64,000 nt of DNA. It comes from Morinoia aosen (Eukaryota > Arthropoda > Malacostraca > Amphipoda > Talitridae). The stretch's first letter is position 1, and each line of letters begins with the position of its first letter. Below are positions 1 to 9,629 of this stretch, piece after piece. The position numbers and the translations under genes were made by a program. The notes beneath the pieces were generated by a model. That model was not told the DNA's origin. It searched no databases and worked only from the letters and a program-made list of their open reading frames with translations. The stretch lies in the NCBI GenBank assembly GCA_030386875.1, contig CM059564.1, forward strand, positions 47,946,075 to 48,010,074, in the 5' to 3' direction.

Positions 1-197
1 CTCCGAAACAAAGTGCCTATTGTTAGAAAGAATGTAGCTCTAACCTAAATGGGTACCCACTCGCGTCCTGAGTATTCAAATGTGATATAAATACCCCATA
101 TATAAAAATAATCAAACTAAGAGTATAATATTCCCTCAAAAGTGTGAGAGTATTCAACCCTCGTTTACACAACGACCGAATTCCCTCCATCTTCAAG

Positions 198-1022
198 ATG
201 ACTAACAAACGACGCATTACCAACAACAGCAGCAACAACAGCATCGAGTTTGAACCGAAGTTTGGTCAATACCCTGATGTGTCTAGCCTTACGAAAGACG
301 GTAAAGAAGTGGTTTCTGTCCTTATAAAATACTTCGATTCAGTGATGACAAAATTTAATAGTGATATTGTTCAAGTGCAAAATGAAATAAGCCACCTTAA
401 AACGCTATTTGAAACAAAAGAAGCGGAACACAAAAAAATTCTCGAAGAACAGAATGAGAAAATAGATAGCTTAACCTCCCGCCTCGACCAGTTGGAAAAA
501 AATGATCAGCGCCGAGACATTGAAGACAAAAAATGTACTCTCGTCATTTCTGGAAGGGAAATACCGCCATCTCACGCAGGCGAAATCTGTAAGGATACAG
601 TCTGCCAGCTCCTGAAGGACAAGATCAACATTGACCTCTCCGGCACTGACATTACGTCAGCTACAAGAATGGGGAAAAAAACAATAACTGGGAATGTAGA
701 TCAAAGAAACATTGCATTTGAACTAAAACATTATAACAAAAAACGTGAAATTCTCAACGCCTGCCGAGAAAAGAAACCACAGTTCTTCTTCATAAATGAA
801 TACCTCATACCTTCACGAGCTAACGTCATGTACATTCTAAGGATGGCCAAAAGGAAATTCCCGGATAAAGTTGGAATCCCAAGAACACAGGATGGAAACA
901 TCTTCATATTCAACCCAGGAAACCCAGATTCAAGACGCCGCGAGATCAACACGCCAGATGACCTCGAGCAATACCTGATGCAACAACTAAACATGTCATC
1001 ACAGCAGATCATGGGTGACTAG
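198..1022 (+). CDS. LINE ORF1 protein: coiled coil plus RRM/FP25K-like C-terminal domain
   Basis: This is a 274-residue ORF1 protein of the non-LTR retrotransposon, expected to bind the element's RNA and form multimers in the ribonucleoprotein particle. The reading frame extends upstream, but the first in-frame ATG is at 198; the codon at 144 is GTG. Residues about 48-106 form a charged heptad-rich coiled coil that includes the segment EEQNEKIDSLTSRLDQLEKN. From about residue 115 (LVISGREIP) to the end, the order of motifs resembles the ORF1 proteins of insect CR1/L2 elements and the baculovirus FP25K-like domain: a beta strand, then FFINEYLIPSRANVMYILRM, then KVGIPRTQDGNIFIFN. No zinc knuckle or PHD finger is seen. 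ORF2 follows after 1,108 bases. The family assignment rests on motif pattern, not a search. Confidence 0.85.
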   Translation: MTNKRRITNNSSNNSIEFEPKFGQYPDVSSLTKDGKEVVSVLIKYFDSVMTKFNSDIVQVQNEISHLKTLFETKEAEHKKILEEQNEKIDSLTSRLDQLEKNDQRRDIEDKKCTLVISGREIPPSHAGEICKDTVCQLLKDKINIDLSGTDITSATRMGKKTITGNVDQRNIAFELKHYNKKREILNACREKKPQFFFINEYLIPSRANVMYILRMAKRKFPDKVGIPRTQDGNIFIFNPGNPDSRRREINTPDDLEQYLMQQLNMSSQQIMGD

Positions 1023-1159
1023 ACTAGGTGATCCCCTAAATTAGTCAATTCCATTTTCATCCCCTAAATATGTAAATTTCGTATTAATTTAACCTCAATT
1101 AGGTATCATGTCAGTAAACCTCAACTTGATGCTAGTTCAACCTGAATCTATACAAATGT

Positions 1160-1960
1160 ATAACAGATGTGCTTGTAAACATTTATGACAGCTGTGTGTG
1201 AACTTTTGAAACAACGCAATCAGCAATTTTTTACCTCCCAATGTTACTGTGAATTTTTTCTCTTCTTAACCACTTAAGTATTATTACGCGTAAACCATAT
1301 TAGCTGATTATATCATTGTCGTTGTAATCTTCTTATAATCTGATAATCGCTTCTGCCCTCCACTGCCATCGTACAACCATATTAGCTGATTATATCATTG
1401 TCGTTGTAATCTTCTTATAATCTGATTATATCATTGTCGTTGTAATCTTCTTATAATCTGATTATATCATTGTCATAATAATCTATCAGCAATTTTTCAC
1501 TTACCAATATTACTGTGAATTCTTCCTTATTTACCACTACAGTTATTATTACGCGTAAACCATATTAGCTGATTGTATCATTGTCATCATAATCTTTAAA
1601 ACTTATTCCCTCTTGTATGTGAACTTATGAAAACGCCCTCAGCAATCTGTTTGCACCAATGTAGTGATATCGAACTCCAATATTATAACAAATAAATAAT
1701 AGATGTGTGTGTAAACATCTATGACATCTGTGTGTCACATTTTGTAACATCGCAATTAGTAATTTTTCACCAACCAATGTTACTGTGAATTCTTCTTTAT
1801 TTACCACTACAGTTATTATTACGCGTAAACCATATTAGCTGATTGTATCATTGTCGTCATAATCTTTAGAAACTTATTACCTGTTGTATGTGAACTTGCG
1901 AAAACGCCCTTAGCAATCTGTTTGCACCAATGTTGTGATATTGAACTCCATTATCACTCG
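1160..1960 (+). repeat. Tandem repeats in the spacer between LINE ORF1 and ORF2
   Basis: A block containing TTACTGTGAATT, a short pyrimidine run and TTATTACGCGTAAACCATAT occurs three times, at about 1245, 1510 and 1781, giving a period of about 265-272 bases. The last two copies also share the following segment (TGTATGTGAACTT to GATATCGAACTCCA, about 1600-1685 and 1872-1957). Inside the first copy a 36-bp unit beginning GATTATATCATTGTCGTTGT is repeated between about 1305 and 1475. No open frame of note spans the region, so ORF2 translation cannot be explained by a simple overlap or a short re-initiation distance. Confidence 0.85.
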
Positions 1961-2130
1961 CTCATGGACTGAGTTTGTGTGTACTCACGAAATCGCGCTA
2001 GATTTTTCTTTTTTACTCTATTCTCTCTTACTTAATAAGCTACTTTTTAGACTGGAATATCCCTTTAAGCTTGACTCTGTATTTCGTCTTAAGCTCTATA
2101 GTACCTAATTCTTACTTTTACTTATTCTAA

Positions 2131-5100
2131 ATGACTGATCACCCTGTAATATTTGAGGAAATCGATCCAGATTTCAATCGTTTGAACAGAATATATCCAA
2201 ACCTAAACGACTCTCAAGAGTGTAGGTATACTAATATATCAGAATTCAACGAAACTATACGAATAACTGACCGAGATTTCTCACTCCTGTGTTGGAACTG
2301 TTGGTCACTCTATCCAAAATTGGAAGAGATACAATGTACGATTACTGAACTTAAATATAACCTAGACGTGATTAGCTTCACCGAAAGCTGGCTAGATGAC
2401 TCGACTAAAGACATGATTCGATTGGAAAATTATCATAGTTACCATTCGCTAAGAAAAAACCAGCGGGGCGGAGGCATCAGCACATATATATCTAACCACA
2501 TAGACTCGAGAACCATAGCAAGTGCAACCATGAATCAGGATCATATAGAATCACTCTTCGTAGAACTTTTTAGAGATGGTAAACGCATTGTGCTTGGAAC
2601 GGTGTATAGGCCTCCTACAGCCTGTCCTATATCCTTCCTGAATGAATTGAATCGTATTATTTCTCAGTTCAACAGGCCCTTATACAATGACATAATAATA
2701 TGCGGTGACTTCAATTATGATCTACTGAAACATGAAAGCCATGAACCAATCTCTAATTTCCTAACTACCTTTCAGTCTCAATCCTTCCTTCCGATCATTA
2801 CAAAGCCTACACGAATAACCTCAGAGTGTGCTACGCTGCTTGACAATATCTTTATGACAGACCCTAGTGATTTTCTTGCTGGAATAATTACTTCTGACTT
2901 ATCAGATCACTTCCCAGTTTTTCTTATTAAGAAAAATGTCTATATTGCTTGCACCAAGGCACGGGCTGAAACTTACTCATATCGTAAAATAAACGAATCA
3001 AATCTTGAAGAAATGCGCACAGTTCTAGAAGAATCAATGCCTACATTGCACATCTCTCAACAAAACAATAATACTACGAGCATTGATGAAGCAGTAGTAA
3101 AGTTGACTGAAACTATAATGACCGCATACAATCAGTGTTGCCCAATTGTAACTCGTACAGTTACCCCGAAAAATAAACATAAGCCCTGGATTACTAGAGA
3201 CATCGTGATAAATATAAAGAAACGTCAAGCGTACCTAGCCCTCCTTTGCGAAGGACGAATATCTAGAGAAACATATAACCGATTTAGAAACTATGTAACA
3301 AACCAGATAAGAACATCAAAAAAGAACTACTTTACGCTCAAGTTTACTCAATTCAAAACTGACGTTAAAAAGACTTGGCATCTCCTTAACTCCTGCTGTA
3401 AACCGAATAATGCCGATAAAAAGAAAATTGAATATGTTGTTCAAGATAATGTAAAATATCATGAGAAGAAAGAAATTGCTAATCTCTTTAACAACTTCTT
3501 CGTAAACGTAGGGAAAACAATAGCTGATGGTATTCCAAGTGAACCTACTGATCACCTGGAATTTATGGATCATATTCGAGAACCCAACTCCTTTTTCTTT
3601 ACGCCTACAAACTCCTCCGATGTAATTACGTGCATAAACAACATGAAAAATAAATCGAGTGGGTTACAAACGTTTCCGACTAAAGTACTTAAAGTTATTG
3701 CAGACATTGCAGCCCCACTGATATCAAATATTATTAACCAGTCTCTCTTACTAGGCACTTTCCCGAACTCCCTCAAAGTTGCTAGAGTAACCCCTATCTT
3801 TAAAAGTGGTGAAAAAACCTGTGTAAACAATTATCGACCTATCTCCATTCTACCAATTATTAGCAAAGTATTCGAAAAGATTTTGTATAAAAAAGTGTAC
3901 TCTTATTTTGAACAAAAATCATTTCTTTACGATAAACAATACGGTTTTCGCTCTAAAAAATCAACAACACAGGCTATATTAAATCATTTACAATTCCTCT
4001 ATTCTAATATAGATGAAGGAAAGCCTGTCTTTTCTGTATTTCTTGACTTCCGAAAAGCATTTGATTGTGTGGACCATAAAATACTATTATCGAAACTACA
4101 CTGTTATGGCATTCGAGGGATTGCCCATGATTGGTTCAGATCATACCTAACAAATCGGAAGCAATACGTTGTCATTGACGACGCAAAATCAGACCCACAG
4201 ACAATTAGCCATGGAGTTCCACAAGGATCTGTTCTCGGGCCTCTCTTGTTTCTGATTTTTATCAATGATATTGTAAAATCTACATCATTCTTCAAATTCA
4301 TACTTTTTGCCGATGACGGTACGCTTTCTGCGGTCCTTCCGAACCAAAATCCTGCTATGATTGTGGAGAGTAAAAATACTGAACTTCACAAGGTTTCATC
4401 GTGGCTCAAAGCTAATAAAATAAGCTTAAATATCGATAAAACAAATTATATTACTTTCTCATACAAGAAAGATGTATCTCTCCCATGCATTAAAATTGGC
4501 GAAGGTGAAATCGAAGAAACCAACTCATGTAAGTTTCTGGGCATCATAATAGATAAACATCTGACCTTCAAAGAGCACATCACTCATATTAGTTCTAAAT
4601 TATCAAAATCCATCGGAATCCTAAATAAAGTTAAAAATTTTCTGCCTGAAACAGCTTTACAAATGCTCTACCGAACGCTCATTTCTCCATACTTGCAATA
4701 CGGAATAGAAGCATGGCACGGAACTGATAAAAATAAAACCAACAAAATTTTTACTCTGCAGAAAAGGGCTGTCAGAGCGGTAAAGAACCTAGAATATAAT
4801 GCTCACACAAATGATTCTTTCAAAAATTTACAAATACTTAAACTTTCGGATCTCTACAAAATCTCCATCAGCAATTTCATTTACAAAACATTAAGAAATG
4901 ATGGCGACAATAGCCTAAGACAATTATTGACTGCGCAAACTGGTCATCACGACCATTTAACCCGAAATAGAAGTGAATTCATGCTTCCTTATTATTCAAA
5001 GGCCAGGTCGCAACACAGTATTCTCTTCGTTGGAACCAAAACTTGGAACTCTATACCTGCAGAGATCCGTGAATGTAATTCGTACAAAGTATTCAAAAGA

Positions 5101-5133
5101 CATCTTGAGTCTCACTTCCTATCAGAATATTAG
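2131..5133 (+). CDS. LINE ORF2 protein: endonuclease plus reverse transcriptase
   Basis: This 1000-residue polyprotein carries out target-primed reverse transcription: it nicks chromosomal DNA and copies the element's RNA at the nick. The N-terminal third is an exonuclease-endonuclease-phosphatase fold, with WNCWSL near residue 54, FTESW near 81, GDFN at 192-195 and SDHFPV at 258-263. The reverse transcriptase occupies about residues 490-780: NNYRPISILPIISKVFEK, GFRSKKSTTQA, DFRKAFD (D639), HGVPQGSVLGPLLF and FADDGT (aspartates 728 and 729). The last base after FADD is unusual in reading GT where many elements have TT or TS. The C-terminus ends YKVFKRHLESHFL, typical of CR1/L2/jockey-like proteins. 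All recognisable catalytic residues are present and there is no internal stop, so the copy may be competent. The start ATG is the first in frame. Confidence 0.95.
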   Translation: MTDHPVIFEEIDPDFNRLNRIYPNLNDSQECRYTNISEFNETIRITDRDFSLLCWNCWSLYPKLEEIQCTITELKYNLDVISFTESWLDDSTKDMIRLENYHSYHSLRKNQRGGGISTYISNHIDSRTIASATMNQDHIESLFVELFRDGKRIVLGTVYRPPTACPISFLNELNRIISQFNRPLYNDIIICGDFNYDLLKHESHEPISNFLTTFQSQSFLPIITKPTRITSECATLLDNIFMTDPSDFLAGIITSDLSDHFPVFLIKKNVYIACTKARAETYSYRKINESNLEEMRTVLEESMPTLHISQQNNNTTSIDEAVVKLTETIMTAYNQCCPIVTRTVTPKNKHKPWITRDIVINIKKRQAYLALLCEGRISRETYNRFRNYVTNQIRTSKKNYFTLKFTQFKTDVKKTWHLLNSCCKPNNADKKKIEYVVQDNVKYHEKKEIANLFNNFFVNVGKTIADGIPSEPTDHLEFMDHIREPNSFFFTPTNSSDVITCINNMKNKSSGLQTFPTKVLKVIADIAAPLISNIINQSLLLGTFPNSLKVARVTPIFKSGEKTCVNNYRPISILPIISKVFEKILYKKVYSYFEQKSFLYDKQYGFRSKKSTTQAILNHLQFLYSNIDEGKPVFSVFLDFRKAFDCVDHKILLSKLHCYGIRGIAHDWFRSYLTNRKQYVVIDDAKSDPQTISHGVPQGSVLGPLLFLIFINDIVKSTSFFKFILFADDGTLSAVLPNQNPAMIVESKNTELHKVSSWLKANKISLNIDKTNYITFSYKKDVSLPCIKIGEGEIEETNSCKFLGIIIDKHLTFKEHITHISSKLSKSIGILNKVKNFLPETALQMLYRTLISPYLQYGIEAWHGTDKNKTNKIFTLQKRAVRAVKNLEYNAHTNDSFKNLQILKLSDLYKISISNFIYKTLRNDGDNSLRQLLTAQTGHHDHLTRNRSEFMLPYYSKARSQHSILFVGTKTWNSIPAEIRECNSYKVFKRHLESHFLSEY

Positions 5134-5530
5134 TCGTGTAAGATCACCGTGTCGAAATCTTGCCTCCTACATGTAACTAATGATAATATCATAATGTAAC
5201 TTGCCTTGTGTACCATAACCAATCTTCTCTCTGCTCTTGAATCGTTTTATCGAACATACTGTTAAATATAGCCGACTTGACCTATATTGTAAAATACAGC
5301 ATAAAATATCGAGTTAATTATCTCAATGATCAGTCTAATGCGAAACTAGGTTAAGTGAACTAGGTTAAACTTTTGTACACCCTAGAATAACGTGATGGTA
5401 GGATGCCCTAGAAGTCGCTGAACTTATTCGGGCCCACAGGTAGCTATACTCAAATTTGACCATTGTACTAGACTTAAGTAAAATTCTACCTCTGTATCAC
5501 CTGTGGTAAATAAATCACGCCTTCACTTAC
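5134..5530 (+). other. LINE 3' untranslated region
   Basis: This stretch follows the ORF2 stop. The part from about 5310 is the same sequence found at 9100-9325 and 47686-47800. Shared landmarks are GTACACCCTAGAATAACGT, CCTAGAAGTCGCTGAACTTA, TCAAATTTGACCATTGT and the terminal TAAATAAAT. It is presumably the segment recognised by the element's reverse transcriptase. Confidence 0.8.
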
Positions 5531-5624
5531 TTTTCATTAAGTATTTGTTAAAACTGAGTTTGTGACTGCTGGTCAATCAGCAGTACTATGAAAATTCCCT
5601 TAGTGACCACCGGTGGGTATTCCC
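5531..5624 (+). mobile_element. Partial TTAA-type MITE (3' half)
   Basis: The sequence from CATTAAGTATTTG through GACTGCTGGTCAATCAGCAG to GTGACCACCGGTGG matches the 3' half of the 220-bp MITE family present complete at 57215-57434 and elsewhere. The 5' half is absent and the fragment abuts the LINE 3' end. The terminal inverted repeat is degraded. Confidence 0.65.
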
Positions 5625-5628
5625 TCAG

Positions 5629-5812
5629 CTAACCCATTCATTTATTCCCCTTCATCATTCAAATAGAACATGTTAAATTTCGCTGATCTTTCCAAAATAT
5701 CAAACCCAATCAAGTCGAATGGCTAACCCATTCATTTATTCACCTTCATTATTCAAATGGAGCACGTTAACTTCGCTTATTCTTCCAAAATATCCAATAC
5801 AGGTCGAACAGC
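5629..5812 (+). repeat. 94-bp tandem duplication
   Basis: Two adjacent copies begin CTAACCCATTCATTTATTC (5629 and 5723) and continue through CCTTCATTATTCAAAT and TTCCAAAATAT with scattered substitutions. Confidence 0.85.
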
Positions 5813-7491
5813 TCAAATGGCCACCCACGACCATTTAGAGTTCAATTCGCAGCGATGTTCATCAGCGTCGCAGCCCGACAATTTGAAGCCATTAGGCGCG
5901 GCCCGACTTCCCTTGTCCTCACATGTGACGAAAATGAATGGCCCCCTCGGGCACTCATTAGCGGCCTGCAATCGCTGCAGTCCGTAAACCACTCGAGCTC
6001 CGCTAATTAACGGAGCGGACTATTTACCCTCGATGTTACTCGCGAGTTGTGCGACACGTGCAAATTTTGGAAGCGCTTTTGATGGTTTATTGTGTCATGT
6101 ATGCTGCTTCTGTTAACGGGTGCTGAGCTTAGTTCTAATGAGTCATGAGAAAAAAGCGTTAAAAATGAATCTACTCATTATTTTACGCTTTTTTATCGTA
6201 AGTATTAGAACAGCATTGAGACCCAAAAAAACAGTGAAGTGTTTATTACAACTTTATTACGGCAAAATTTAAACGAAATTTTCTCGAGTTTTAAAGTAAA
6301 ATAAAAGGAAAGAGAGTGTAAACAGTGAATAATTTCAGCTCGCTATACGGTCGTCTCAGTGATTTGGGAAATTCATCGAATATTGAAAAATGTGATGCAA
6401 TTTGGGAATTAGTACTAAATTAGGGGAATGGGGAATCTATGCACATGTCGGAGCTCCATAATCTGCGCATGAAAACCGCAAGATTGAAAAAAGTTTATGA
6501 AGCAAAGTAAAAGTGGAAAAGTAAACGGCGCTGCAAACGAGGGAGGCGTTAAACCAGAAAAATTGCCCACAACACGAAAAAAACTATTCTATTTCAACAA
6601 GAAACGTCTGGCTAGCCTTCAGATTGCATCTTACTTAGAATGGAACCTCACACCTTCCCTTGAAATGTCAATACTCATAGATACAACGGTCGTATCCCAT
6701 TAAGAAGTAAAAGCATTTAAAAATACAAACCTTTCACTTTATTAAAAATTGGCTTTCCATCTGACACATTTAACAGGACAAAACAGCGTCGGTGTTAAGA
6801 TTTTTTTCCCAGATTTGGAGCAAGGAACTATAGCCCAATTTCTCAGCTCCTCCATTCTGAAGTTTGGATCAAGAGAAACTTTCTTAAAGTTTGTGCAATT
6901 GAAACCGTGAAGGGCCTCCTCAAGATGGCATGGAAATATATTCCAACGACATGCTGAGTAATGCAGCACAAAGTTTTGAAGACGGACTCAACCTTACAAT
7001 TTAGGCAAGAAAGCGATAACGTTGACTAATAATGGTCACGATGCACATTAAATTCCTAATATAATGTAAACTATTTCATCTCATGAAATAGAAAACATCA
7101 TGTTCCATTAATTCTCAGACTTATTCAGCCCTCTGTATTCTTTTTATTCAAAAATTCTTATTCGTATTCTTCTCTTCTTATTCTTAAACAAATTCTGCTC
7201 CAGTTTTTTAGCTGCAGTTTATCCATCAACCCACATTCATCAAACTATGCAATCAACACTTTCACCTCAGACAAATATTCTAACCAAATTCACGCACCAA
7301 ATTATTTCAACACTGCGTTGAAACAGTTACAAACCTAGCCTTGAAAATGTTACAATCGTTACTGTTAAAAGCATCTCCTTGATCCCCTTGGTGCTGTTGC
7401 AAGCATCTCCTTGGCGCTGTTACAAGCACTGGCTGCTACAAAAGTGTCAACAACACTCACAGTTCCTAAGCCTCTCCAGCACGAGACTTAC
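5813..7491. other. Non-coding, probable intron of the guanylate cyclase gene
   Basis: No supported exon was found on either strand. A GC-richer block lies at about 5810-6070. An imperfect hairpin at about 6151-6198 pairs AAAAAAGCGTTAAAAATGA with its near complement across a short loop. The next cyclase exon, which should start with a YPKM-like motif, was sought on the minus strand down to 5530 and not found. Confidence 0.5.
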
Positions 7492-7608
7492 CTGAAGCGG
7501 AGCTGGGCGTGCAGGTTGTCGACTTCTTGAAGAAAATGACAGAAGTGGCGGCCAGCGCGTCGCAGCACCTTGTCGTAGCCGTAGCTGCTGCAGTAGCGGA
7601 CGAAACAC
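7492..7608 (-). CDS. Atypical soluble guanylate cyclase, exon 3 visible (HNOB domain, heme-ligand exon)
   Basis: This 117-base internal exon encodes CFVRYCSSYGYDKVLRRAGR, then HFCHFLQEVDNLHAQLRF. It continues the heme-NO/oxygen-binding (HNOB) domain of a soluble guanylate cyclase, the cytosolic enzyme that makes cGMP from GTP in response to NO or oxygen. The histidine in VDNLH lines up with the proximal heme ligand (His105 of the beta1 subunit), so heme binding is expected. The acceptor is GCGAGAAG before GTGTTTC and the donor is CAG|GTAAGT. The first base completes the arginine split by the exon at 8826-8998, and the exon ends two bases into a codon. The remaining HNOB, dimerisation and cyclase exons must lie at lower coordinates, and none is visible before the window edge. 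The resemblance is to arthropod Gyc-89D-type subunits (recalled, not searched). Confidence 0.85.
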
Positions 7609-8825
7609 CTTCTCGCGTACCCAGAAAAAGTCGAAAATTCTGCTAAGGAATCGTGTAACTGTTAAAAAGCCTTCGATCTGTGAGAAAATACTCAATTTAA
7701 TTAAATAAAACGTAACTGAGTTTAACTTTGGTAATACTTTGCGCTTGTTCTTGGTAGCGGGCTGTCGTATTTGAGAAGTGTTCATTTTGACGGTGAAGTT
7801 TGTTGTGTTCACCAGCGAACACTTTAGAGCAACATCATAATTATAATCTCAACATCATAACTGACTTCGAGAGTAGCAACCTTCGTGTTTTTATTTACGA
7901 TCCGTCTGCGTAAGAATGCAGTTCATAAAGTTCTTCATAATTATCTGCTTCTGCCTTGCATAGCCCGAAGAGCAGACATATTTTCCTTGTGCTAGATCTT
8001 TAAAATTAATGATTTCTCATACGCGGATACAAATGAAATATACTGAGTGGTCTAAAACATATTTTTCTTTTCACAGTCATTTTACTACGAAAACCGTTTT
8101 GCTTGAAACGTATTTTTTGATAAATTGAATCTCGACTACTCGTGGAATTGAACGTAGCGCAGCCTATAGAGAATCGCACAACAGCTTGATACATACGGTA
8201 TATTCTAATAAGCTCTTCGAGAATAATCGAATTTTACGACTCTACTCTCGACAATGATAAATGCAAGGGCACAGTTTAGCCAAGTTAAGATGGGCTACGC
8301 TAAAGCAAATAATAGCAGATTTTTACGCCCAGTTCACCACGATGAAATACGAGCGTAATGTAAGGGGGAAAATCGCACGTTGTACAAAGAGAACAGGGTT
8401 ACTGCAAAAAATAATTCAAAATAAAATGCGCTCCGGTGTGAAAGATTTAAGGTGTCATAGTTTTAGTGTCTCCTGCTTCCCATCAAGTTAGGAGCATTCC
8501 CACTGTTAGCAACTGCAACGTAATGTTGTGGCAAGTTCCCGGCGTGCTCTATCCGAAGGGGCTAAATTTTTTATTGTTTTCTGATTATTTTTTGACGTGT
8601 TACAATTTCAACGTTAGCAACGTAATGTTGCTACTGTAAAACTGTGATTCTTTGGAAGTATGAGTTTCAAATTATTCCCAGCCAACATCAAATTTCCCGA
8701 TTGTCTCAGCACGAATACTTTGAAGAAAGACATGGGTTTCGGGAAGCTGCCGCACAGCTTTCATCTCTTAGTAAAAAAAAAAGCATTCGTATGACTTTTT
8801 AACAATAATCAGTTTCAGAACAGAC
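7609..8825 (-). other. Intron between guanylate cyclase exons 2 and 3
   Basis: This 1,217-base stretch is bounded by a GTCTGT donor at 8825-8820 and an AG acceptor at 7609-7610, both on the minus strand. No other coding signal or recognisable repeat was seen in it. Confidence 0.75.
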
Positions 8826-8998
8826 CTGCCAAAGAAGACCATGTAGTCCTCCTGGTCACCCTCCCCTATGAGGACCGTGCACGCCTCTGCGAGCTGCGTG
8901 AAGATGTGGTCAGGGTAGCGGACGTGAGGGTCGAACACCGTGTTCTTCACGCCAGCGAACTCCAGCACTTTGGACCACAGCGTGTCGCCGTACTCCGC
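8826..8998 (-). CDS. Atypical soluble guanylate cyclase, exon 2 visible (HNOB domain)
   Basis: This 173-base exon encodes AEYGDTLWSKVLEFAGVKNT, VFDPHVRYPDHIFTQLAEAC and ending DYMVFFGR. It matches the early HNOB pattern of soluble guanylate cyclases (YGxxxWxxVxxxAGV, then YPD, then FFGR just before CFVRF). The minus-strand acceptor CTCGTAG|GCG keeps phase 0 with the upstream exon, which ends in CAG|GTGAGT. The donor GGCAG|GTCTGT ends two bases into an arginine codon that the next exon at 7608 completes, so three exons join in one uninterrupted frame. That agreement of phase, motif order and splice sites is the main support. The GVKNTVF and FFGR features favour an oxygen-sensing atypical (Gyc-89D-like) subunit over the classical beta1, but this needs a tree. 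Confidence 0.88.
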
Positions 8999-9099
8999 CT
9001 ACGAGCGAAACGGTGATTAGATCGACTTGGACATCAACTAAAAGCTGTGAGGTCATTTTTAGAGAAAAGGAAGGCATGTAGTTATTCCTAATGAAGCAT

Positions 9100-9325
9100 C
9101 GAATATCGAGTTAACTATCTTATTGATCAGTATAGGTCAAGTGAATTAGGTTATACATTATTGTACACCCTAGAATAACGTAGATTGTTGGATGCCCTAG
9201 AAGTCGCTGAACTTATTCGGGCCCAAAGCTAGGTAGCTATACTCAAATTTGACCATTGTCCCAGACTTATGAAACAATCTATCTCTGTATTGTTTGTGTT
9301 AAATAAATTGCTTAAATATTAAGAA
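9100..9325 (+). mobile_element. 5'-truncated LINE copy (3' end only)
   Basis: The segment matches the 3' untranslated end of the LINE at 5310-5530: ATATCGAGTTAAC, GTACACCCTAGAATAACGT, CCTAGAAGTCGCTGAACTTA, TCAAATTTGACCATTGT and a TTAAATAAATT terminus. It lies in the intron between cyclase exons 1 and 2, on the opposite strand to the gene. Confidence 0.9.
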
Positions 9326-9629
9326 CTCAACTTTAACAAGGACTAATATCTGTAAGGCCACTTTTTGAGGATAAAAGAAAGCAGTATCAAGAACTAATTC
9401 GTACTTATTTGAAATTATTTAATACTAGATGCTACAATGTGTTTCAGCAGGGCTGAAAGTTTGCTCTACACCGGGCCATGATAAACCTTTTATTTTACGC
9501 ACTAGGTGTTGATTGGATTTTTTTTCTTAATTCGATTTTTTTCTTTATTTCCTTTATTCTCAAAACGTCGCTTTGAGATAGAAGTTTGGGGATAATAATG
9601 TTATTTAGATGATTGTAAGGAAGTTAAAT

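Larger units (their letters stand above)
1..5530 (+). mobile_element. Non-LTR retrotransposon (LINE), CR1/L2-like, both ORFs intact
   Basis: The element holds an ORF1 with coiled coil and RNA-binding-like C-terminus (198-1022), a long repeat-bearing spacer, and an ORF2 with apurinic-type endonuclease and reverse transcriptase (2131-5133). A 3' untranslated region of about 390 bases ends in GGTAAATAAATC rather than a long poly(A). Two other 3' ends of the same family occur in the window (near 9100-9325 and 47686-47800), which fixes the 3' boundary near 5525-5530. The 5' boundary is not visible and may lie left of base 1. No RNase H domain is seen. The architecture fits the CR1/L2/Crack/Daphne group, but the exact clade is inferred. 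The right junction runs directly into the inner part of a TTAA-type MITE, so the LINE may have landed in one. Confidence 0.88.

Noticed and set aside
144..197. Extended ORF1 start at 144
   Set aside because: The codon there is GTG; the first ATG in frame is at 198.
3034..4301. Minus-strand ORFs inside LINE ORF2
   Set aside because: They are shadows of the plus-strand reverse transcriptase gene.
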